Below are positions 1 through 9,393 of a stretch of DNA of 64,000 nucleotides, piece after piece. Position 1 is the first letter of the stretch. Every line of letters starts with the position of its first letter. Under the pieces are notes generated by a model. That model did no database searches. It saw only the letters and a list, made by a program, of their open reading frames with translations, and was not told where the DNA came from. The position numbers and the translations under genes were made by a program. The stretch covers positions 1 to 64,000 of the forward strand of contig JAQYVZ010000014.1 of assembly GCA_030145205.1 (NCBI GenBank), read 5' to 3'. The DNA is from Desulfuromonadales bacterium. Lineage in GTDB: Bacteria; Desulfobacterota; Desulfuromonadia; Desulfuromonadales; BM103.

Positions 1-2285
1 CTGATCTCGGAAAAGCTGATCGGGACACCCAGCGAGGGGGTTGAGGTCCCCCAGCGCCCCGGACCGAGCAGTAGGGTCGGGCTCTTCTCCCGGTCGGCGA
101 TGCGCTTGTTCAAGCGACCGATCAGGCGGGCAACCTCATGGCGTTCGTTCTGTGAAAGCGTGGTATAGGTCGACGGCTCAACCCAGATGACCCATCGCAG
201 CCTTTGGTCGAAGTTGCCGCCCATGAAGTTCCCGTCAGAGCTGAAAAAGACTTTCTCTTCCGGGATGTTCTTCGGTACAACAACCTGCTCGCGGGTTCCT
301 TTGGTTTGCAGCGGTCGGCACTGAACGATGTTGATGTGGCTGTGCTCGTTCTGGTCGAAGTTGACTGTGAATTCGATGTCGACCGGGTAGTCGTAGGCTT
401 TTTCCACTGTTTTTAGCAGCCGCTGCATCATCGGCGTAAAGTTGGTTTCGGACAGCAGCTTGTCGAAGGTCAGTAGCCAGACTGGCCGTTTGCTGCGACC
501 CCGCTCTGCCAGTCGCTGCATTGCCTCATGGTCGTGGATTGCGAAGCGCTCAAGCCCCAGGCCAAGGTCCTCTTCGGTCAGGTCGTAGAGTGAACGTGTT
601 TCCAGGGTATTGTCGTTGACATTCACCAGGTCGACATCCCTCTGGGCAAACCGGCGGGTGTCCTCAAAGCCTTTGTGCGGCAGCTTGAGAGGCGCGTCCA
701 GGGCGACGATGCGCGGGTAGTCCCCTTCGACTCGGTCCACTGCTCGCGTACCGAGACCGTAAACCAGGCGCAGCATGCCGGCCCGGGGGTCCATCTGTTT
801 GTCCCAGACAAAGGTGTTGTAAGAGACGCCGACACCGGCCAGGTCCGGGTAGTAGAACTGATTGTGGTAGGTCCCCGAAACCCGTTGGACCAGCAGGCCC
901 ATCTGTTCATCCTGATTTTCGAGACCGCGTTGCAACCGGTAGGCAAGGGCGTCTTCGCTCATGGTGCTGGCAAAGATTTTGCGCACCTGCTCGGCGAACA
1001 CCTCGTAGCGCTCCTCCAGTGATCCCTGATTGGGGCAGAAGAAGCTGTCATATTTGCCGGCAAAGGCATTGCCGAAGCCATCCTCCAGCAGCGAGCTGGA
1101 ACGCACGATGATCGGATACTGACCGTAGTATTCGAGCATCTTGTGAAAACCTTCGCTGATGATATCCGGGAACTCGCCGGTCAGCATCTTTTCGCGCAGT
1201 TCCCGCGCTGCCTCGAAATAGCCTTCTTTCGATTTCTGACGCATGAACAGGCGCCACCAACCGTTGTGGACAATGTAGGAGTAATAGAGGTTCGAGCCGA
1301 CGTAGAATGAATCGTGAGATTCCAGGTGCTCCACCCAGTCAAAGTCGGTGTCGGTAAGCAGGATCTGGCGGGCCAGCAGCATGCCGACCGACTTGCCGCC
1401 GAGGAAGCCGGTACCGATCATGCGGGCTTTGATGTTCAACAGGTCTTCCAGGCCAAAGTGCTTGCGTGCCAGGTCGATGATGCGCGGTTCGCGGCCGACC
1501 AGGTGGCGGCAGAGATGGCGCACCATGTGAGTGCGCTCTTCCGAGTCCTCGGGAGCGTCGAGCAGTTCCTCTGCCTGCAGGAACAGGCGGTGCCAATGGT
1601 CCAGATGACGGCTGGCTGTGACGATATCGTGACGGAACACATCAGACAGCAGGGTGGTCGCCTCGTAGCTGTTGGCGATTGGCTTAAACTGCTCCTCTTC
1701 CATGTGGTGTGGCAGAAACATGGTCGGCGAGTTGCGCTGCCAGACTTTGATCGGCTGAATGTAAACTTGGTCGTCTGCGGTGTAGAGGTCGAGTAAAACC
1801 TGGGTGGTTTCCCTAATCCGCGCAATCGTGCTGAAAGCATGGCGATCGCGGATCAGGGCGAAATAGGCGACAGTGTCGAGTTCGAACAGGTAGGGGCAGG
1901 TCACATGAAAGAAGTTGCCGATCATGTGGTCGGTTGCCCAGGCAGACAGCAGTTCCGACAGACAGTCGAAGACGTAGAAAGCGCCGACACCCTCTTCTGT
2001 GGCAATCTGATGGATTTCGCTGGCGAAAGGCTCGAAGCCAAGCCGCGGGTCCAGGGTGTATGTCTTGATCGGGAGGCTGTCGTCCAGCAGGGGGGGGTGG
2101 CCGCCGAAGCGCATGTAGACAACGTTGCGGTTGTCCTTAAGCGCCTGCTCGACGTAAGGCGTTACGAAAAACCGGTAATCCTCGATGGAGTTGACTTTCC
2201 AGACGACATTATCGCCGATGCGCAGCTCATCGAGAATTCCATCGAGTCCGGAGAAGCCGGTAGAAACCCTGCGGGAGGTGTCCAT
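1..2285 (-). CDS. PEP/pyruvate-binding-domain protein (PEP synthase-like), 3' end outside window
   Basis: I translated this frame directly because it runs off the left edge without a stop. It starts at ATG 2285 and 761 codons are visible. A segment near residues 385-410 (VRSSSLLEDGFGNAFAGKY) is the hallmark of the pyruvate phosphate dikinase/PEP synthase ATP-binding domain. About 380 residues precede it that do not look like canonical PEP synthase, which usually begins close to this domain. Proteins of this architecture are common in Geobacter relatives and are annotated only as PEP/pyruvate-binding. It probably phosphorylates or dikinase-activates an unknown substrate. The Shine-Dalgarno is weak. 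It lies downstream of gdhA, separated by a terminator-like hairpin. Confidence 0.8.
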   Translation of the reverse strand, partial: MDTSRRVSTGFSGLDGILDELRIGDNVVWKVNSIEDYRFFVTPYVEQALKDNRNVVYMRFGGHPPLLDDSLPIKTYTLDPRLGFEPFASEIHQIATEEGVGAFYVFDCLSELLSAWATDHMIGNFFHVTCPYLFELDTVAYFALIRDRHAFSTIARIRETTQVLLDLYTADDQVYIQPIKVWQRNSPTMFLPHHMEEEQFKPIANSYEATTLLSDVFRHDIVTASRHLDHWHRLFLQAEELLDAPEDSEERTHMVRHLCRHLVGREPRIIDLARKHFGLEDLLNIKARMIGTGFLGGKSVGMLLARQILLTDTDFDWVEHLESHDSFYVGSNLYYSYIVHNGWWRLFMRQKSKEGYFEAARELREKMLTGEFPDIISEGFHKMLEYYGQYPIIVRSSSLLEDGFGNAFAGKYDSFFCPNQGSLEERYEVFAEQVRKIFASTMSEDALAYRLQRGLENQDEQMGLLVQRVSGTYHNQFYYPDLAGVGVSYNTFVWDKQMDPRAGMLRLVYGLGTRAVDRVEGDYPRIVALDAPLKLPHKGFEDTRRFAQRDVDLVNVNDNTLETRSLYDLTEEDLGLGLERFAIHDHEAMQRLAERGRSKRPVWLLTFDKLLSETNFTPMMQRLLKTVEKAYDYPVDIEFTVNFDQNEHSHINIVQCRPLQTKGTREQVVVPKNIPEEKVFFSSDGNFMGGNFDQRLRWVIWVEPSTYTTLSQNERHEVARLIGRLNKRIADREKSPTLLLGPGRWGTSTPSLGVPISFSEI

Positions 2286-2318
2286 GTTGAACTCGTTATT
2301 TTGAGGTTGCAATAAACT

Positions 2319-2346
2319 GCGGCGACAGGGGAAACCCTGTCGCCGC
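2319..2346 (-). terminator. hairpin terminator after gdhA
   Basis: A perfect 12-bp stem (GCGGCGACAGGG with its complement) closes a four-base loop, GAAA on the plus strand. It sits 20 bases past the gdhA stop. The T-rich tail on the minus strand is short (AGTTTATT), so termination may be incomplete and some readthrough into the next gene is possible. Confidence 0.65.
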
Positions 2347-2365
2347 GTGGGTCGAACAGATGCGC

Positions 2366-3739
<1,374 letters not shown>

Positions 3740-3815
3740 TTAAATTTTGTGCAGTAGTGGCAAGTATACTAGCACAACTATTTACAGACGGGCAAATATT
3801 ATTTTATTGCCTAAA

Positions 3816-3844
3816 ATTTAATCAATTATGGGGCGTTGTGTCAA
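3816..3844 (-). promoter_or_regulatory. sigma-70-type promoter for gdhA
   Basis: On the minus strand, a perfect TTGACA (3839-3844) is followed after 17 bases by TTAAAT (3816-3821). This would give a leader of roughly 95 bases before the gdhA start codon. A second possible -10, TATACT, lies at 3763-3768 without a good -35. Confidence 0.5.
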
Positions 3845-3905
3845 GGGTGGGTTGTGTCGGTGACTAAAAAAAAGACGATGCCGTCTGCTGCAGAGAGCGT
3901 AATAC

Positions 3906-3946
3906 AAAACCCGCTCCGGTTCTGTAAATGAACTGGAGCGGGTTTT
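3906..3946 (-). terminator. intrinsic terminator after the zinc-ribbon gene
   Basis: A 17-bp stem with one G-T pair (arm AAAACCCGCTCCGGTTC) and a 7-base loop is followed on the minus strand by TTTTGTATT. It lies 20 bases past the stop of the small gene at 3967-4206. The A/T-flanked stem could also stop transcripts on the plus strand. Confidence 0.8.
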
Positions 3947-3966
3947 CCCGGTCAAATGAGTAGATT

Positions 3967-4206
3967 TTAGTCGAGAATATAACGGGCGTGTTCGTAGATT
4001 GGCCATTTCGGCTCGGTTTGATAGAATTCGACCTCAGCCCCGATTGTCAGCTTGTTTGCAGAGCCACAGAGGAACATTCCCAACAGGATCGGCATGGCTT
4101 TATAGAAGAGCTGCAGGTTGCAAGGTTGGCAATAGGCCCAGCTTCTGTCCTCGAGCTGATCACCACACTGCTCGCAACGCATATGCAGAACTTTTCCCAT
4201 GTTCAT
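3967..4206 (-). CDS. small zinc-ribbon protein of unknown function
   Basis: The 79-residue product has two CxxC pairs in its first 32 residues (CEQC, then CQPC), spaced like a treble-clef or zinc-ribbon site. A hydrophobic stretch follows (PILLGMFLCG), then an acidic and aromatic tail ending HARYILD. I do not recognise the family. A GGGAG ribosome-binding site lies about 14 bases before the first ATG; a second ATG two codons later (4200) is also possible. A strong terminator directly follows, which supports this being a real short transcription unit between gdhA and rdgC. Confidence 0.65.
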   Translation of the reverse strand: MNMGKVLHMRCEQCGDQLEDRSWAYCQPCNLQLFYKAMPILLGMFLCGSANKLTIGAEVEFYQTEPKWPIYEHARYILD

Positions 4207-4373
4207 AGTGTCGCCGCTTTCTCCCTCGTGTGGGCCGGCGGGTCTGTCGAAATAGGTGTCGGCTGGTCGACAGAGTGACCCAGGCCACTGTATTCAACCG
4301 ACGCATGTCAATACCATACCATTTTTGTCAGGTATTAGTCTACGAGAAAACGACTTTCCTGGATATCCCTTTT

Positions 4374-5543
4374 TTAGGGGGTGGCGGCGAGCCAGTCCGT
4401 TATGGCTTGTTGCTTGGCGGTCCAACCGGCCCCGAGGCGTTCCTGCAGGAAGGTCATATACAGGCTGTCGAACAACTGCAGACCTTCGTTAAGCGTGTAC
4501 ATCCGCTCAAAAAATACGGCTTGCTGTTCATGTTCGGGATCGGCGAGATCGTCTTTCTCGATCTGGACGGGGGGGGCTTTGAACGAGGCAAAGTGGAAGG
4601 TGTCCCCTTTGAGAGTCAGTTTCCAGAGCATTTCCTGTTTTTCCAGGTAGAGAACCGCTTCATGGATTTCCTTGCCTCCCTGCAGGGCAGCACAGGCTTC
4701 GCGGAACTGGTCCTGCGGGCCGCTGACCGAAACTTTCTGCAGGCCATTTTCGTTCGTACCGGCAAGCATCAGGCGATCGTTCAGGTAGGCAATAAAACAC
4801 TCTCCCTCGGCGGCCGGGCCAGGGCGGGACACGACATATTCGGAGGTCGCATTCAGGGTCTCATTCAGCAGCCAGAGCAAAAAATCGCGACCCAGCCAGT
4901 GATTGGCTTCGATCAGGTCAAGTACGGCATTGCTGGTGGCTTGATTGGCCTGCTGCAGCTGTTCGGCAAGCGTGCCTTCGGCGAGCTGCTCGGCGCGTGC
5001 ATAGGGGTGGATCGGGACCAGGCGCAAACCGTCAAAGCTTTTGTTGAACAAGTCGATGAACTGCTCGACGGTTTTCGTTCCCAGGTTGGTCAGGGTGACC
5101 CGTTTGCTGGGGATGTCCCATACGACATCACAGACCAGCGGCGTCGGCAAGCTTCGGGCAAACAGGGCGCCACGAATGGCGTCACGCAAATTCTCGCGTT
5201 TTTGTTTCGGAACCCGGTGGAAGGTCGGGTTCTCTGCCAGAAATTCAGCTTCAGCTTGATCCATGTAGGCCTTCAGCAGAGTTGCCGGCAGCTTGCGTTG
5301 GTCGCGTCGAAAAGAAAAGGTCAGGTACTGGTCCCGTTGATATATGTGGCATCCGTCAAAGTTGCTGTTCTGCAGGTCTTCAAGCCGAACCCAGCCGATC
5401 GACTGCTCTTCACTGGTCTGCTCGATGGAGCGAAACGCGTTTTTGCTCAAACACTCGCCGACCCAGGCGACCAGCTCCTCCGATGGGACCAGCCCGGTGA
5501 CTTCGAACTGGCAAATGCTGACGGTGTTGCTGAGGATGCCCAT
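4374..5543 (-). CDS. rdgC: recombination-associated protein RdgC
   Basis: The 389-residue product resembles the RdgC family. RdgC is a ring-shaped DNA-binding protein that restrains RecA loading and affects replication restart. Family-like parts include the N-terminal beta region, the segment around KQKRENLRDAIRGALFARSLP, and the VVWDIPSKRVTLTNLGTKTVEQF region before a Leu-rich C-terminal half. I start it at ATG 5543 (MGILSNTV) because an AGGAG site lies 7 bases upstream; an open frame extends 22 codons further but without such a site. A perfect inverted repeat lies about 30 bases upstream of this start. The gene is divergent from the M48 protease gene. Confidence 0.85.
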   Translation of the reverse strand: MGILSNTVSICQFEVTGLVPSEELVAWVGECLSKNAFRSIEQTSEEQSIGWVRLEDLQNSNFDGCHIYQRDQYLTFSFRRDQRKLPATLLKAYMDQAEAEFLAENPTFHRVPKQKRENLRDAIRGALFARSLPTPLVCDVVWDIPSKRVTLTNLGTKTVEQFIDLFNKSFDGLRLVPIHPYARAEQLAEGTLAEQLQQANQATSNAVLDLIEANHWLGRDFLLWLLNETLNATSEYVVSRPGPAAEGECFIAYLNDRLMLAGTNENGLQKVSVSGPQDQFREACAALQGGKEIHEAVLYLEKQEMLWKLTLKGDTFHFASFKAPPVQIEKDDLADPEHEQQAVFFERMYTLNEGLQLFDSLYMTFLQERLGAGWTAKQQAITDWLAATP

Positions 5544-5572
5544 GTGGATGCTCCTGACGAGAGAATAAAAGG

Positions 5573-5594
5573 AAACATTGTTGGTACAATGTTT
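5573..5594. promoter_or_regulatory. inverted repeat, likely operator for rdgC
   Basis: A perfect 8-bp inverted repeat, AAACATTG and CAATGTTT, with a 6-base spacer lies 30 bases upstream of the rdgC start and within the likely core promoter. Its size (22 bp) fits a dimeric repressor site. It does not match a LexA box of the CTGT-N8-ACAG type. Confidence 0.45.
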
Positions 5595-5702
5595 ACTCGG
5601 CAAGGACAAGCAAAATTTGCCCAGACGCGGAAAAACCTTTGGCGGGGACGGAGTCGAAAATGTTAACGTGATGGGCCTGACTGTTTGAGGATGATTGCCG
5701 TG

Positions 5703-5731
5703 ATGACGTGCGGGTGCAAGCCCGCTATACT
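5703..5731 (+). promoter_or_regulatory. possible promoter for the M48 protease gene
   Basis: ATGACG (5703-5708) and TATACT (5726-5731) are separated by 17 bases, a fair sigma-70 match. The predicted start of transcription lies about 40 bases before the coding start at 5777. Confidence 0.4.
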
Positions 5732-5776
5732 TTGATGAAACAGGATGAGTAATTATTTCAATCGGGAGGTCTGGTC

Positions 5777-7309
5777 ATGCTTCGAAAATTCTGGCCGTTG
5801 TTGTTGCTGCTGTTGCTCTGCGGCTGTGCTGTCAACCCGGTGACCGGCAAGAACGAGCTGGCGCTTGTTCCGGAAAGCACTGAACTCAAACTGGGTGCGG
5901 AACAGTATGCGCCGAGTCGACAGATGCAGGGCGGCGACTATGTCACCAACCCGGCGATTGCAAACTATGTGAGCCAGGTGGGCAACCGATTGGCCGCCGT
6001 CAGTGATCGCCAGCTGCCGTACGAATTCAAGGTGATCAACGATTCGACGCCCAATGCCTGGGCTCTGCCCGGTGGCAAGATTGCAGTGAACCGGGGCTTG
6101 CTCACCGAATTGAACAGTGAGGCTGAACTCGCTGCAGTGCTCGGGCATGAGATCGTCCATGCTGCAGCCCGGCATGGTGCCAAGGGGATGGAGCGCGGTC
6201 TGCTTATGCAGGGTGCGGTCCTCGCTGTCGGGGTGGCCTCCAGCAACAGTGAGTATGGCAAGATGGCGGTCGGCGGCGCATCTGTTGCCGCGGGGTTGAT
6301 CGGCCAGAAATACGGCCGGGATGCTGAACGCGAATCGGACTATTACGGCATGCAGTATATGGCGCGTGCCGGTTATGACCCGCAGGCTGCAGTTTCTCTG
6401 CAGGAGACGTTTGTGCGTCTGTCTGAAGGGCGCAACCAGGATTGGCTCTCCGGACTGTTTTCTTCACATCCCCCGTCCATGGAGCGGGTGACGGCGAATC
6501 ACAAAACAGCGCGGGAACTTGGAGTCAAAGGAGAAGTGGGTCAGGAACGTTACCGTAAAATGATTGCTCCACTGCTGGCAGATAAGGACGCTTATAAGGC
6601 CTATGATGACGGTCGTAAGGCGCTGGCTGAAGGACAGACGGCGATGGCTCTTGCCATGGCGCAAAAGGCCTTGGATGCTGCCCCAGAAGAGTCTCTGTTC
6701 CATGCTTTACGCGGTGATGTGCGTTTTGAAGAAGGGCGCTACAAGGACGCGATTACCAATTATGACCGAGCTCTGCAGCGCAACCCCGAATATTTCCATT
6801 TCTATCTGCAGCGCGGTTTGTCCAGAGAGAAACTTGGTCAGCATGACGCGGCCTACGCCGACCTCGACCGGAGCGCTAAACTGTTACCGACGGCTGCGGC
6901 TCTGAACGCCTTGGGCAACCTTTCCCTGGTACGTGGCGACAAAGACCAGGCGAAGCAGTTCTTTACCGGGGCGGCCGGCTCGAAAACTGCGCCGGGGCAG
7001 GCTGCGGCGGCATCCCTGCTGCGTCTGGACCTACCGGAGAACCCCGGCAAGTATATCAAGGTGCGGGTTGGCCGCGGCAAGCAGGGCCAGCTGCTGGCCC
7101 AGGTATCAAACAGTACCACTGTGGCCGTGACAGATGTGGCCATCGTGATTGTTTTTGCCGATGCCACGGGACAGAAGCAGAAGCTGTCGTTGCGTCTGCA
7201 GGAGACCCTGGCGCCGAACAAGGCGGTTGTCGTCAAGACCGGCATCGGCCCGGAGACCCAGACCAGCAATTTGAAGGCCGGTGTGGTTCGGGCCAGGATC
7301 GTCGAATGA
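5777..7309 (+). CDS. M48 family zinc metalloprotease lipoprotein with TPR domain
   Basis: This 510-residue product begins with a lipoprotein signal whose lipobox LCGC puts the lipidated cysteine at residue 17. The zinc site is clear: HEIVH at residues 124-128, with the third ligand in ERESD near Glu186. A C-terminal half of tetratricopeptide-like repeats spans about residues 270-390, followed by a beta-rich tail. The order M48-TPR is that of BepA/YfgC, an outer-membrane protein quality-control protease, so a periplasmic role in envelope maintenance is likely. The start has a GGGAGG ribosome-binding site. It is followed after 61 bases by recQ on the same strand. Confidence 0.9.
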   Translation: MLRKFWPLLLLLLLCGCAVNPVTGKNELALVPESTELKLGAEQYAPSRQMQGGDYVTNPAIANYVSQVGNRLAAVSDRQLPYEFKVINDSTPNAWALPGGKIAVNRGLLTELNSEAELAAVLGHEIVHAAARHGAKGMERGLLMQGAVLAVGVASSNSEYGKMAVGGASVAAGLIGQKYGRDAERESDYYGMQYMARAGYDPQAAVSLQETFVRLSEGRNQDWLSGLFSSHPPSMERVTANHKTARELGVKGEVGQERYRKMIAPLLADKDAYKAYDDGRKALAEGQTAMALAMAQKALDAAPEESLFHALRGDVRFEEGRYKDAITNYDRALQRNPEYFHFYLQRGLSREKLGQHDAAYADLDRSAKLLPTAAALNALGNLSLVRGDKDQAKQFFTGAAGSKTAPGQAAAASLLRLDLPENPGKYIKVRVGRGKQGQLLAQVSNSTTVAVTDVAIVIVFADATGQKQKLSLRLQETLAPNKAVVVKTGIGPETQTSNLKAGVVRARIVE

Positions 7310-7370
7310 AGGCTCGGAACGTGGACGCCTTGAACAAGACGTTCTTCTCAAGTTTATGTGATGTAATGCA

Positions 7371-9173
7371 ATGAACGGACAGACGCCTGAAGCGATTCTG
7401 AGTTCGATTTTCGGCTATACCGATTTTCGTCCTTACCAGCAGGAGGTTATCGAGACCTTGGTTGACGGGCGGGATGCCTTTGTCCTGATGCCGACCGGCG
7501 GCGGCAAGTCGCTCTGCTACCAGATACCCTCCTTGCTGCGGCCCGGAACCGGTGTCGTGATCTCGCCGCTGATTTCTCTGATGAAGGATCAGGTGGATGC
7601 CTTGTGCGCTAACGGGGTGCGGGCCGCCTGCTACAATTCATCGCTCGGAGCCAAGCAGGCGCGGCAAACCCTGACGCAATTGCATGCCGGGGAACTCGAC
7701 TTGCTCTATGTCGCTCCAGAGCGTCTGATGAACGATGCGTTCATGGAGCGGTTGGCGCAGATCGACCTGGCACTCTTCGCGATTGACGAAGCGCATTGCA
7801 TCTCGCAGTGGGGCCACGATTTCCGACCTGAATATATTCGACTCGGACAGCTGCGTCAGCATTTCCCCAATGTGCCGTTGATTGCACTGACCGCGACCGC
7901 CGATCCCCAGACCCGGGATGATATTGTCGATCAGCTCGCTCTGCAGCACGCCAAATCGGTAGCGGCCGGATTTGACCGACCGAATATCCGTTACAGCGTG
8001 GTCGACAAGCTGAAGCCGTTTGAGCAGCTGCGAGAATTTCTCAGCAGTCGGTCCGGCGAAGCGGGCATCGTTTATGCCCTGAGCCGCAAACGGACCGAGG
8101 ATGTCGCCGATCGGCTGAGCGCCGCCGGTGTCCGGGCGGCCGCCTATCATGCCGGACTTTCGGCCGGTCAGCGTCAGAAGGTTCAGGATGCCTTCCTGCG
8201 CGATGACCTGCAGGTGGTGGTGGCGACCGTGGCCTTCGGGATGGGTATCGACAAGCCGAACGTGCGCTTTGTGGTGCATTACGACCTGCCGAAGAATATC
8301 GAAAGCTACTACCAGGAGACCGGTCGGGCCGGGCGTGACGGCCTGCCTGCTGAGGCATTGCTGCTGTTCGGTTATGGCGATATCGCCATCGCCCGTGGCC
8401 TGATCGAGAAGAGCCGCAACATGGATCAGGTCCGGATTGAGCTGCACAAGCTGAACGCCATGGTCGGCTTCGCCGAGCCGCTCACCTGCCGGCGGCGGGT
8501 GCTGCTTGGCTATTTTGGAGAATCCCTGGAAGAGGATTGCGGCAACTGTGACATCTGTCTCGACCCGCCACAGCGCTATGACGCCACCGAAGATGCCCGC
8601 AAAATTCTTTCCTGTGTCTACCGGGTCGGCCAGCGCTTCGGCGCAGGGCATGTGATCGACGTGCTGCGCGGTTCTCAGAACCAGAGGATTCTCACGCTTG
8701 GTCACGATCGCCTGTCGACCTACGGCATTGGCGCAGAGACCAGCCAAGAGGCCTGGGGCAGCCTGGTCAGGCAGCTGGTCCATCTCGGTTACCTGAAGCA
8801 GGATATCGCCAACTACTCGGTGCTCAAGCTGACCGAGGCGGCGCGACCGCTGCTGCGCGGTGAGCAGGAGCTGGATCTAGTCGCCCCACGCGTCAAGGCG
8901 AAGGCGGTCAAAAAAAAGGTGCGCCGCAAGCTCGAGGACCTCGATTACGATCAGGATCTGTTCGACGCCTTGCGGGAGCGGCGCAAGGAACTGGCCACAG
9001 CCGCCGGGGTGCCGCCTTTCATCATCTTCGGTGATCAGTCGTTGGCCGAGATGGCGGCTTTCCGGCCTGTCGACCTGGAAACGATGCGCGAGATCAACGG
9101 GGTTGGTGAATTGAAACTGAAGCGCTACGGTGAGGAGTTTCTGGCCGTTATTAATGGTTTTACGTCAGAGTGA
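7371..9173 (+). CDS. recQ: ATP-dependent DNA helicase RecQ
   Basis: The 600-residue product is a full-length RecQ 3'-5' helicase. Visible motifs are Walker A PTGGGKS (residues 41-47), the DEAH box DEAHCISQWGHDFR (139-152), the helicase C-terminal motif ETGRAGRDG, and the zinc cysteines CRR...CGNCDIC. A winged-helix (RQC) region follows, and the end (DLETMREINGVGELKLKRYGE) is an HRDC domain. It acts in recombination and replication-fork repair. The start ATG lacks an obvious Shine-Dalgarno, but the N-terminal FGYTDFRPYQQEVI is exactly where the family begins. It is downstream of the M48 gene and may be co-transcribed. Confidence 0.95.
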   Translation: MNGQTPEAILSSIFGYTDFRPYQQEVIETLVDGRDAFVLMPTGGGKSLCYQIPSLLRPGTGVVISPLISLMKDQVDALCANGVRAACYNSSLGAKQARQTLTQLHAGELDLLYVAPERLMNDAFMERLAQIDLALFAIDEAHCISQWGHDFRPEYIRLGQLRQHFPNVPLIALTATADPQTRDDIVDQLALQHAKSVAAGFDRPNIRYSVVDKLKPFEQLREFLSSRSGEAGIVYALSRKRTEDVADRLSAAGVRAAAYHAGLSAGQRQKVQDAFLRDDLQVVVATVAFGMGIDKPNVRFVVHYDLPKNIESYYQETGRAGRDGLPAEALLLFGYGDIAIARGLIEKSRNMDQVRIELHKLNAMVGFAEPLTCRRRVLLGYFGESLEEDCGNCDICLDPPQRYDATEDARKILSCVYRVGQRFGAGHVIDVLRGSQNQRILTLGHDRLSTYGIGAETSQEAWGSLVRQLVHLGYLKQDIANYSVLKLTEAARPLLRGEQELDLVAPRVKAKAVKKKVRRKLEDLDYDQDLFDALRERRKELATAAGVPPFIIFGDQSLAEMAAFRPVDLETMREINGVGELKLKRYGEEFLAVINGFTSE

Positions 9174-9190
9174 AATAGTGAAGTGTGAAA

Positions 9191-9367
9191 AGCATTTCTC
9201 ACGCCCGTTCGCTGTGCTCACTCAAGTCCGCAAAGTCCGCAAAGCTGAAAAACAAAAATCCTTGGGTTTAATCAAAGCTTTTGGGGTAAACTTTGCGAAC
9301 TCCGCGGACTTTGCGTGAGTCAGGTTTTCCTTTTTGGATTTTAAATATTCAGCGTGAGAAAATGAGC
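9191..9367. repeat. imperfect nested palindromic intergenic element
   Basis: The gap between recQ and the S1 gene holds nested inverted repeats. An outer pair is GCATTTCTCACGC (9191-9203) against GCGTGAGAAAATGAGC (9352-9367). An inner pair is built from short units of the type TCCGCAAAG and CTTTGCG near 9219-9244 and 9291-9320. Such GCAAAG-rich units are common scattered intergenic repeats in related genomes, from memory. No open frame fits here. It could fold as a long hairpin in RNA or be the remains of a small non-autonomous element. Confidence 0.5.
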
Positions 9368-9393
9368 GTAACGATTTTTTTACTGAGGATCCC

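Noticed and set aside
4230-5666. 478-codon open frame on the plus strand
   Set aside because: It is the antisense of rdgC; the minus-strand protein has a recognisable family pattern, a good ribosome-binding site and normal composition.
7638-8783. 381-codon open frame on the minus strand
   Set aside because: Complement of recQ, histidine- and glutamine-rich shadow translation.
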